Positions 1 through 5,688 of a stretch of DNA of 7,044 bases are shown here, piece after piece (positions within the stretch are counted from its first letter, which is position 1; each line of letters starts with the position of its first letter). Origin of the DNA: JANQKX01 sp039028695 (lineage in GTDB: Bacteria > Pseudomonadota > Alphaproteobacteria > Kiloniellales > Kiloniellaceae); the NCBI GenBank assembly GCA_039028695.1, contig JBCCHN010000189.1, positions 1 to 7,044 of the forward strand, in the 5' to 3' direction. Under the pieces are notes generated by a model. It saw only the letters and a list, made by a program, of their open reading frames with translations, was not told where the DNA came from and did not search any database. A program made the position numbers and the translations under genes.

Positions 1-1045
1 AATCGGGGAAGGTCTCCCGCGCTTTTCGCATCAAGAGATCAAACGGGCCTTGGCTGGGCTGAGCGGAAAGCCCGCCGAACTCCACCAGGCCGGCACAGCG
101 CAGACGGCCCTCCATCGGCGTGGCAACAAACTTGCCCATGGCAACCATGGTGGGGCACGGCACATCCAAATTGGCGCCGTAAAATTCCACGTGATAGCCA
201 CGCTCACTTTCCATGGAAATTTTGATACCCAGCTTTCCCAACAACTTGGCCGACCAAGCTCCGGCTGCGATCACCACTTGGGAACAGTGCAAGGGACCGT
301 CGCTGGTCTGAAGACCAACGACCCGGTCACCCTCCAATTCAAAGCCCGTGACTTCGGCCTTTTTGATGGTCCCGCCCATTTGCTGGAACACTGCCGCCAA
401 GTCCGCCAGGTAACGGCCCGGATCCTTGATCATCCCATGACCCGGCACTCTCACGCCAAGCTGGTTGGCGGGACCGAGTCCAGGTGCATAAGCCCGCAAC
501 GCATCTGCTTCCAAGATTTCCCCGTGAAAGCCTCGCTCCTGCCGGATGTTCCAAACAAAACGATCGGCGTCAAAGGCTTGCTGATGCTGATAGACGAAAA
601 GGTAATCGCTGGGCACCACCCAACGCTCAGCCGGTGTGCCCTTGGCCATCGCTTGATGCTGTTCCAAGCTATCCCCGACGATGGGTAAAAGAGCATCGGC
701 AATCCGCCGGTTATGGCCGGCGGTAGCGTGGGACAGATAGCGTACAAGCCAGGGAAAAAGCTTGGGCAAATATCCCCACCTAAGGAATAGGGGACTGTCC
801 TTGCTAAGCAAATATTTGGGAATTGATTTAAGGAGACCCGGCGTGGTGACCGGCACCACCGAACAAGAAGCCAACACCCCGGCATTGCCGTATGAGGTCT
901 CCGCCCCCAGCTTTTCCCGCTCGACCAAGACGACCGCTTTGCCCTCCCGCACCAGATAAAGCGCGGTGGCTACCCCAAGGATACCGCCACCGACCACCGC
1001 GATCGGCTTGTTGCCCGGTTCGGATTCGGCTGCCCCTGTCTTCAA
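1..1045 (-). CDS. DadA-like FAD-dependent D-amino-acid dehydrogenase (C-terminus beyond window)
   Basis: Likely oxidises a D-amino acid (or a related secondary amine) to a 2-oxo acid using bound FAD. The reading frame is open for 348 codons and runs off the left edge. The family is usually about 410-430 residues, so roughly 70 C-terminal residues are missing. Seen: a Rossmann dinucleotide-binding start, VVGGGILG (Gly19, Gly21, Gly24), with an acidic residue ending strand 2 (VVLVER, Glu42); SYGNAG, typical of DadA-like proteins; VVIAAGAWSAK, the DAO-family AAGxWS segment; and RGYHVEF followed by GRLRCAGLVEFGGL, which matches the substrate/FAD domain of DadA. No ATG exists in this frame before the Rossmann motif. 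I chose the TTG at 1045 because AGAGAGG (1052-1058) sits 6 bases upstream and an in-frame stop lies further up. It is 41 bases downstream of the ThDP-enzyme gene on the same strand, probably the same operon. The exact substrate is unknown; glycine/sarcosine oxidase-like chemistry remains possible. Confidence 0.88.
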   Translation of the reverse strand, partial: MKTGAAESEPGNKPIAVVGGGILGVATALYLVREGKAVVLVEREKLGAETSYGNAGVLASCSVVPVTTPGLLKSIPKYLLSKDSPLFLRWGYLPKLFPWLVRYLSHATAGHNRRIADALLPIVGDSLEQHQAMAKGTPAERWVVPSDYLFVYQHQQAFDADRFVWNIRQERGFHGEILEADALRAYAPGLGPANQLGVRVPGHGMIKDPGRYLADLAAVFQQMGGTIKKAEVTGFELEGDRVVGLQTSDGPLHCSQVVIAAGAWSAKLLGKLGIKISMESERGYHVEFYGANLDVPCPTMVAMGKFVATPMEGRLRCAGLVEFGGLSAQPSQGPFDLLMRKARETFPD

Positions 1046-1051
1046 CCCCCG

Positions 1052-1058
1052 CCTCTCT
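1052..1058 (-). promoter_or_regulatory. Shine-Dalgarno for the TTG-started flavoenzyme gene
   Basis: The minus strand reads AGAGAGG, then a 6-base spacer, then TTG at 1045-1043. This is the main argument for a TTG start, because the frame has no ATG between the upstream in-frame TGA and the FAD-binding motif. A GTG codon inside the first beta strand would destroy the Rossmann fold, so it is not a credible alternative. Confidence 0.55.
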
Positions 1059-1086
1059 CGGCCCTTTTTTCAAGGCACCCTTCATA

Positions 1087-2841
1087 TTAAGCCACCCATT
1101 CGCTGACGGGAGCCGCCGCATCTTGCAAGGGCTGAGAGACAATGTCCACCAACGAAGGACCATCGCAGGTCAATGCCTCACGCAGGGTGGGCTCCAACTG
1201 GGCTGGATCCTCCACCCGCCAGGCCTTTAAGCCGAAGGCCTCGGCGATCCGGGCGTGGTCCGAGCGATCGAAATCGACCGAATAGTAGCGCTCATCAAAG
1301 CCCGACTTCTGTCCGGCTTTAATCCAGCCGTAGCTGGCATTGGAGAATACCAAAAAGGTAATGGGCAGCCCGTAACGCACGACGGTTTCCAGCTCACCGC
1401 AGGTGAAGCCAAAGCTGCCGTCCCCCATGGCCGACACGACCTTTACCCCGGGGCGCCCAAAGGAAGCTCCCACCGCGGCGGAGAGCGCATAGCCCAGGGC
1501 GCCGTGGGCCCGGTTGGAGAAGAACTGTCGCCCGGCCTGGCGAACCTCATAATAGGCGGAAAAGTAAGGACAGGGCGTCCCCGGATCGGCCACCACCACC
1601 GCGTCCTTGGGAAGTAACCGGTTTAAGTTGTCGATCACCCGCTCTGGCCGGATCGGAAGGTCGCTGCTGACAGCAAGGCTGCGGAAGGCCGCGGCTTTCT
1701 TCTCCTTGGCGGCACGCACCCGGTCTTGCCCACCAAAGGAGATGCGCTTATCGGCGCCTTCTTCTGCTTCTCGTCTAACCAATTCTTCATTCAAAGCGGC
1801 CAAGGCGAGCCGGGCATCCGAAACCACCGCGACATCCGTTTGATAGCTTGCCGAGATCACCATGGGGTTGCTATCGATATGGATGAGCCCCACGCCACCT
1901 TTGGGAGAACGCCAGCGCTCTGTCGTAACCGACCCGGCTCGACAACCAATGAAGAGCACCAGATCGGCTTCATCGACAACCGCACGGGTAGCCGGCGTGC
2001 CCCCGTTTGACCCCACGACCCCCAGGCAATTGGCTTGGCTTTCCGGCAAGCTGCCTTGTCCTGAAATGGTCGTGGCAACCGGTAGGTCGAGACGCCGCGC
2101 AAAGCTCTCCAACTCCACCTCCGCGCCGGATAGGACGACACCTCCGCCGCAAATAACGACCGGGCAGCGCGCCGCCAAGAGCCGTTCCACGGCCGCCGTG
2201 ATTGCCTGTGGGTCGGGCCCGCTGCGCCAAGCGGGATAAATGCCCAGCTCCGGTCGCCCCCAAATGGCCTCCGGCGCCACCGATGCCTTTTGCACGTCAA
2301 AGGGCAATCCCAAGTGAGCCGATCCGGGCACGCCGGTGGTCATGGCCCGAAAGGCTTGGCGGACCATGTCGGGCAGCATTTCTGCCCGTGGGATCACGCC
2401 GTTCCATTTGGTAAGGGGCCGAAAGAGGCCCTCCTGATCCAACTCGGTCAGGGGGAAATGCCCCCGCGACGAAACCGAAACATCAGTGGTAATGGCCAAG
2501 ATGGGAACAGAAGATTCATTGGCCTCCACCAGTCCGGGCGCAATATAGGTAGCACCACCTCCGGACGGGCCCTCGCAGATCCCGACTCGACCGGACACCC
2601 GGGCATAGGCATCGGCCATGTAAGCCGCCGAGCGTTCGTCCCGCGTGAGGATATGATGGATGCCATGGTCGAGGCGATAGAGGGCGTCATAAAACGGTAG
2701 AGTGGTGTCACCGCACAGACCAAAGATATGCCGTACCCCATAGGCTTCGAGCATGCGCACCATCGCTTCGGCGCCGGAGAGTTGATTGCTCGCCGCGGAA
2801 GGGCCTGAGTTGTGCCTCTTGCCCATTCCGTCAGTTCTCAT
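1087..2841 (-). CDS. Thiamine-diphosphate-dependent enzyme, acetolactate synthase/2-oxo-acid decarboxylase superfamily
   Basis: 584 residues, the usual size for the POX/ALS-type superfamily with Pyr, central and PP domains. The Pyr domain (about 21-190) has LTRDERSAAYMADAYAR; Glu69 corresponds to the Glu that activates the cofactor aminopyrimidine. The central domain (about 215-350) includes CPVVICGGGVVLSGA. The PP domain (about 390-570) carries the ThDP/Mg motif starting GDGSFGFTCGELE at 473 and ending in SN (Asn501). The family's reactions are decarboxylation of a 2-oxo acid and, often, carboligation. The segment GLCGDTTLPFYDAL replaces the PGG form common in anabolic acetolactate synthases, GLPFDVQ replaces their PKDVQ, and no small regulatory subunit gene is present, so a catabolic role is more likely than branched-chain synthesis. 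The start at 2841 was chosen for GGAG 7 bases upstream (2849-2852). ATG codons at 2862, 2859 and 2826 are alternatives. It is divergent from the GntR gene and followed by the flavoenzyme gene. Confidence 0.9.
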   Translation of the reverse strand: MRTDGMGKRHNSGPSAASNQLSGAEAMVRMLEAYGVRHIFGLCGDTTLPFYDALYRLDHGIHHILTRDERSAAYMADAYARVSGRVGICEGPSGGGATYIAPGLVEANESSVPILAITTDVSVSSRGHFPLTELDQEGLFRPLTKWNGVIPRAEMLPDMVRQAFRAMTTGVPGSAHLGLPFDVQKASVAPEAIWGRPELGIYPAWRSGPDPQAITAAVERLLAARCPVVICGGGVVLSGAEVELESFARRLDLPVATTISGQGSLPESQANCLGVVGSNGGTPATRAVVDEADLVLFIGCRAGSVTTERWRSPKGGVGLIHIDSNPMVISASYQTDVAVVSDARLALAALNEELVRREAEEGADKRISFGGQDRVRAAKEKKAAAFRSLAVSSDLPIRPERVIDNLNRLLPKDAVVVADPGTPCPYFSAYYEVRQAGRQFFSNRAHGALGYALSAAVGASFGRPGVKVVSAMGDGSFGFTCGELETVVRYGLPITFLVFSNASYGWIKAGQKSGFDERYYSVDFDRSDHARIAEAFGLKAWRVEDPAQLEPTLREALTCDGPSLVDIVSQPLQDAAAPVSEWVA

Positions 2842-2848
2842 CTGCCCG

Positions 2849-2852
2849 CTCC
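2849..2852 (-). promoter_or_regulatory. Shine-Dalgarno selecting the start of the ThDP-enzyme gene
   Basis: The minus strand has GGAG, 7 bases before the ATG at 2841-2839. The upstream ATG codons at 2862 and 2859 are preceded only by the perfect palindrome, whose AAGG would be held in a stem. The ATG at 2826 has a weaker, too-close GACGGA. The 2841 start therefore fits best. Confidence 0.5.
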
Positions 2853-2861
2853 ACTCCATCA

Positions 2862-2881
2862 TGCCGCAAGGCCTTGCGGCA
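2862..2881. repeat. Perfect 20-bp palindrome before the ThDP-enzyme gene
   Basis: TGCCGCAAGGCCTTGCGGCA is identical to its reverse complement over all 20 bases. It lies 20 bases upstream of the chosen ATG of the ThDP-enzyme gene and would be in that gene's mRNA leader, where it could fold into a stem of about 8 bp with a 4-base loop. It could be a dimeric-protein operator or a leader hairpin. No U-run follows it on the minus strand, so it is not a standard terminator for that strand. Its sequence is unlike the GTATAC palindrome nearby, so if it is an operator it may serve a different protein. Confidence 0.8.
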
Positions 2882-2887
2882 ACTATA

Positions 2888-2916
2888 TTGAAAATAATAA
2901 CTTTTTCCTGTATACA
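2888..2916 (+). promoter_or_regulatory. Sigma70-type promoter for the GntR regulator-racemase operon
   Basis: The -35 hexamer TTGAAA (2888-2893, 5 of 6 consensus) is followed by a 17-base spacer and the -10 hexamer TATACA (2911-2916, 4 of 6). It lies in the only AT-rich stretch of the intergenic region, about 110 bases upstream of the regulator start. The -10 lies inside the CTGTATACAG palindrome, so a protein bound there should block RNA polymerase. Confidence 0.55.
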
Positions 2917-2917
2917 G
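2908..2917. promoter_or_regulatory. Candidate operator for the adjacent GntR/FCD regulator
   Basis: CTGTATACAG is a perfect 10-bp palindrome with a GTATAC core. FadR-subfamily GntR regulators bind short palindromes of this type; E. coli UxuR and ExuR recognise sites with a TGGTATACCA core. It overlaps the -10 of the plus-strand promoter. On the minus strand it lies just downstream of a possible -10 hexamer (TAAAAT, 2939-2934), so one site could control both divergent transcripts. Assignment to the neighbouring regulator is an inference from position and family. Confidence 0.5.
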
Positions 2918-2939
2918 ACCTGAATGCTTCCATATTTTA

Positions 2940-2960
2940 GCAATGGGGTCAAGCCATTGC
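2940..2960. repeat. Inverted repeat, 7-bp arms, in the divergent intergenic region
   Basis: GCAATGG (2940-2946) and CCATTGC (2954-2960) are exact reverse complements separated by 7 bases. The repeat sits between the two divergent genes, downstream of the plus-strand -10, so it would lie in the 5' leader of the regulator mRNA. On the minus strand its loop contains TTGACC, which resembles a -35, but no good -10 stands at the right distance. It could be a second protein-binding site or a leader hairpin. Confidence 0.5.
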
Positions 2961-3024
2961 CTGACGGGCGCACAGCATCGAAGGCAGCGGATTGTGACAC
3001 AGAAGGGAGCACGAGGAAGTGGCC

Positions 3025-3780
3025 ATGCCTGAAGAATACACGCAGTTCCCCTTTCAAACGGCGCTAAACCTCGCCCGGAAAGACTACGCTGGCTGTGGCA
3101 ATGTTGATCGTGTTTATGCCGCCATGAAAGCCAAGGTGACGGCTTTTCAGATCCTGCCCGGCGAGCGCATCAACGAAAGCGCCCTTTCCAAAGTGCTGGA
3201 CACGAGTCGCACCCCCCTGCGCGAGGCCCTTAATCGCCTCGCCTCGGAAGGGCTTATAACCTTCGAATTGGGCAAGGGTTTTTTCTGTCGGCGTCTGGAG
3301 CCCGGGGCAATCATCGACCTTTACGAGACCCGCGTGGCCGTCGAGTGCGCGGCGGCGCGGCATGCCTGTCAGAGAGCGAGAGAAAGTGAAATCGCTGATC
3401 TCAGGTCCTTCCTCGCCAAAACCGGACCCGAGGCCGCGTTGCGAAGTGTTGCCGAGCTGGTGGACTTAGATGAGAAGTTCCACCTGGCCATCGCTCAATT
3501 CTCGCGCAATGCTGAATTGGTTCGTATCCTGCTAAGTATTAATGACCGGATCCGCTTCATCCGTTGGATCGACATGGAAGAACGCCGAGTGACGACTCAA
3601 GGTGAGCACCTGGCCATCTTGGATGCGGTCGCCGCTCAGGCAGCCGATCAGGCTTCCGCGATCATGCGCCGCCATATTGAAAAACGCAGTGAGGAAATTG
3701 TCGCTGCTGTTAAGGAAGGCTATGCTCGTCTCTATGTGCAAGAAGATGGCTTGAATTTGGATCAAAGCATAATGAGGTAG
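3025..3780 (+). CDS. GntR-family transcriptional regulator, FadR subfamily (FCD domain)
   Basis: 251 residues, normal for this subfamily. The N-terminal winged helix (about 26-90) contains the GntR signature: PGERINESALSKVL, then TSRTPLREALNRLASEGLI and the wing ELGKGFF. The all-helical FCD ligand-binding domain (about 95-225) keeps the metal ligands Asp149 and His153 (DEKFH), His195 (GEHLAIL) and His217 (RRHIEKR), so it probably binds a metal and a small carboxylate effector. I chose the ATG at 3025 because GAGGA (3013-3017) lies 7 bases upstream. A GTG two codons earlier overlaps that site. It is the first gene of a plus-strand operon with the racemase gene 3 bases downstream, and is divergent from the ThDP-enzyme/flavoenzyme genes. 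It is probably a local repressor of both units; the ligand is not identifiable. Confidence 0.93.
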   Translation: MPEEYTQFPFQTALNLARKDYAGCGNVDRVYAAMKAKVTAFQILPGERINESALSKVLDTSRTPLREALNRLASEGLITFELGKGFFCRRLEPGAIIDLYETRVAVECAAARHACQRARESEIADLRSFLAKTGPEAALRSVAELVDLDEKFHLAIAQFSRNAELVRILLSINDRIRFIRWIDMEERRVTTQGEHLAILDAVAAQAADQASAIMRRHIEKRSEEIVAAVKEGYARLYVQEDGLNLDQSIMR

Positions 3781-3783
3781 GCC

Positions 3784-4500
3784 GTGAAGGCATCCGGGGG
3801 CAAAACGATTTACGGGGCGGCCTTGGGCATTTTAATGCTCGAAACTCGCTTTCCCCGCATCTATGGGGACATGGGAAATGCTGCGACCTGGCCCTTCCCC
3901 GTCTTATACAAAGTGGTTCCCCAAGCCTCGCCGGATCGGGTGGTGCGGCAAGGAGCCCATGGCCTTTTACCCGACTTCCTCAGTGCGGCGGAAGATCTGG
4001 TTCGAATGGGCGCCGACGGGATCACCACCAATTGCGGATTTTTATCCCTTTTCCAAGACGCCATTGCCGCGCAGGTAAAGGTTCCCGTGGCCACCTCGTC
4101 TCTCATGCAGGCACCCCTGATCCAACGCCTGTTGCCGTCGGATCGGAAGGTGGGCATCTTGACCATCTCAGCGGAAAGTCTGACCCCGGAGCATCTGACA
4201 GCCGCCGGCGTCGACCCGGATACACCCGTCGCCGGCACCCTGCCCGGCTGCGAATTCAATCGGGTCATTCTCGAGGACGAGGCCGAATTAAATGTAGAGC
4301 TTGCGCGGCGCGACAATATTGAAGCCGCTCAAAGGCTGGTGAATCAACACCCCGACGTGGGCGCAATCTTAATGGAATGCACCAACATGTCCCCCTATGC
4401 CGCCGATATTCAGCAGATTTCCGGTCGGCCGGTCTTTTCCATTTATAGCTTCATGCTGTGGTTTCAAGCGGGGCTGATGCCGCGCAGCTTTGCGCCTTAG
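3784..4500 (+). CDS. Aspartate/glutamate racemase superfamily protein
   Basis: 238 residues. The superfamily uses two cysteines as acid and base on opposite faces of the substrate. Both are present in the expected contexts: TTNCGFL (Cys84) in the N-terminal lobe and LMECTNM (Cys199) in the C-terminal lobe. Cys156 (LPGCEFN) is a third cysteine without a family motif. KVGILTISAESLT (about 122-134) matches the strand that starts the second lobe. The superfamily includes cofactor-independent amino-acid and hydantoin racemases, maleate isomerases and arylmalonate decarboxylases. Two cysteines favour a racemase or isomerase over arylmalonate decarboxylase, which keeps one. The start is a GTG at 3784 with GAGG (3774-3777) 6 bases upstream, inside the end of the regulator gene, which suggests coupled translation. 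Its stop TAG shares bases with the stop of convergent prfB. The neighbouring D-amino-acid dehydrogenase suggests it supplies the D-isomer. No signal peptide is visible, so it is cytoplasmic. Confidence 0.88.
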   Translation: MKASGGKTIYGAALGILMLETRFPRIYGDMGNAATWPFPVLYKVVPQASPDRVVRQGAHGLLPDFLSAAEDLVRMGADGITTNCGFLSLFQDAIAAQVKVPVATSSLMQAPLIQRLLPSDRKVGILTISAESLTPEHLTAAGVDPDTPVAGTLPGCEFNRVILEDEAELNVELARRDNIEAAQRLVNQHPDVGAILMECTNMSPYAADIQQISGRPVFSIYSFMLWFQAGLMPRSFAP

Positions 4501-5622
4501 GTGTTTTCCTCCTCGCTCACGCCGCCGGAAATCTTGGCCGCCAAAGAAGCCTCTAAGAAAGCATCGATATCCCCGTCCAACACCCCTTGCGCGTTGCCCT
4601 TTTCCACCTGTGTCCTCAGGTCTTTGACCATTTGATAGGGCTGCAGCACGTAGGAACGGATTTGATGGCCCCAGCCGATGTCGCTCTTGGCGTCTGCCTC
4701 GGCCTGGGCCTCCGCCTCGCGAGCCTGCAACTCTGCTTCGTACAAGCGCGCCTTGAGCATGGACATGGCCTGAGCCCGGTTTTTGTGCTGCGAGCGCTCG
4801 TTCTGGCACTGCACCACAATGCCGGTCGGGATATGGGTCATGCGCACGGCAGAGTCAGTTTTATTCACGTGCTGCCCGCCCGCACCTGAGGCGCGATAGG
4901 TATCCACACGCAGGTCCTTGTCCAACACCTCAATCTCAATGGACTCATCAATCACCGGATAGACCCAAACACTGGCAAAGCTTGTATGGCGGCGCGCATT
5001 GGAATCAAATGGCGAAATGCGCACCAATCGGTGGACCCCAGACTCGGTCTTGAGCCAACCATAGGCATTGTGTCCCTTCACCTGGATGGAAGCGGATTTC
5101 AGACCCGCCTCTTCGCCGGGGCTTTCGTCCAGCCAATCCACCTTGAAGCCGTGGGCATCGGCCCAACGCAAATACATGCGCATCAGCATCTGGCTCCAAT
5201 CCTGGGCTTCCGTGCCGCCGGCCCCGGCATTGACCTCCAGATAGCAATCGTTGCCGTCTGCCTCGCCTGACAGCAGGCTTTCCAATTGCTTCTTAGCCAC
5301 CCGTTCAGAGAGGGACTTCAGCTGCGCCTCGGCCTCGTCCAGGCTTTCCGTATCGTCTTCCGCCTCAGCCAGTTCGGCCAAGGTCAGGCCGTCGTCGAGC
5401 AGCTCTTCCAACTTGTGAAACTGTGTGATCGACTGCTCCAAGTGGGTGCGTTCACGCATCACCTTTTGAGCGGCCTCCGGATCATCCCATAGGTTGGGGT
5501 TTTCCGCTTCGGCGTTTAACTCATCCAAACGGAGGGTGCTTTGCTCCAGGTCAAAGATGCCTCCTCAGCAGGGCCAGAGATTGACGCACCTCCTCCGCCA
5601 CCGCTTCAATTTCCGCACGCAT
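4497..5622 (-). CDS. prfB: Peptide chain release factor 2, made by programmed +1 frameshift
   Basis: Recognises UAA and UGA stop codons and triggers peptide release on the ribosome. The gene needs a +1 shift: 23 codons from the ATG at 5622 to CTT (5556-5554), then T5553 is skipped and reading resumes at GAC (5552) for 351 codons, giving 374 residues (E. coli RF2 has 365). Seen: the stop-codon-reading tripeptide SPF (about 203-205) in VRISPFDSNARRHTSF; the catalytic GGQ (about 248-250) in GAGGQHVNKTDSAVR; then HIPTGIVVQCQNERSQHKN and SDIGWGHQIRSYVL, all characteristic of RF2 rather than RF1. A weak AGGA (5633-5636) lies 10 bases before the ATG. It lies 66 bases downstream of the penicillin-binding protein 1A gene on the same strand with no convincing terminator between, so the two are probably co-transcribed. 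RF2 controls its own level through the UGA. The shift is functional recoding, not a mutation. Confidence 0.97.
5551..5565 (-). promoter_or_regulatory. prfB programmed +1 ribosomal frameshift site
   Basis: The minus strand reads AGGAGG (5565-5560), CAT, CTT, TGA (5553-5551), then C. All parts of the classical RF2 autoregulatory site are present: an internal Shine-Dalgarno sequence 3 bases before the slippery codon, CUU on which the P-site tRNA slips to UUU, and a weak UGA-C stop context. When RF2 is scarce the ribosome pauses at UGA and shifts; when RF2 is abundant translation ends after 23 codons. The E. coli site has AGGGGG, UAU, CUU UGA C; the version here has a perfect anti-Shine-Dalgarno match. 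Confidence 0.96.
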
Positions 5623-5653
5623 GTTCGGCTTATCCTAATTCTGAAATGTGATT

Positions 5654-5672
5654 GCGACCAGGCGTCGCTTTT
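5654..5672. repeat. Short inverted repeat between the PBP1A and prfB genes
   Basis: GCGAC (5654-5658) and GTCGC (5664-5668) form a 5-bp stem with a 5-base loop. On the plus strand TTTT follows, which gives it the look of a weak terminator for antisense transcription coming from the left. On the minus strand, the direction of the genes, no T-run follows, so it should not separate PBP1A from prfB. Low confidence that it has a function. The rest of the 66-base gap shows only the weak prfB ribosome binding site. Confidence 0.3.
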
Positions 5673-5688
5673 AAGGCCCTTTTGGCGA

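Noticed and set aside
50..688. Plus-strand open frame of 212 codons opposite the flavoenzyme gene
   Set aside because: The minus-strand frame encodes a continuous DadA-like protein with FAD-binding and AAGAWS motifs; the plus-strand product shows no family features.
2924..2952. Minus-strand promoter with -35 TTGACC (2952-2947) for the ThDP-enzyme gene
   Set aside because: The -35 is good, but the hexamer at 17 bases (AAGCAT) is a poor -10. TAAAAT at 2939-2934 is a good -10 but lacks a -35. The promoter for this gene is therefore left unassigned.
2842..3057. N-terminal extension of the ThDP enzyme by 72 residues, starting near 3057
   Set aside because: It would overlap the start of the divergent regulator gene and run through the AT-rich promoter region. 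The extra residues look like translated intergenic DNA, and the start at 2841 has a good ribosome binding site and gives the family's normal length.
4500..5622. prfB as a frameshifted pseudogene
   Set aside because: The frame change occurs exactly at the known autoregulatory recoding site, with its Shine-Dalgarno stimulator and CTT TGA C, and both domains with SPF and GGQ are intact.
5654..5672. Rho-independent terminator between PBP1A and prfB
   Set aside because: The stem is only 5 bp and the T-run is on the plus-strand side, opposite to the direction of the genes, so it would not end PBP1A transcription.
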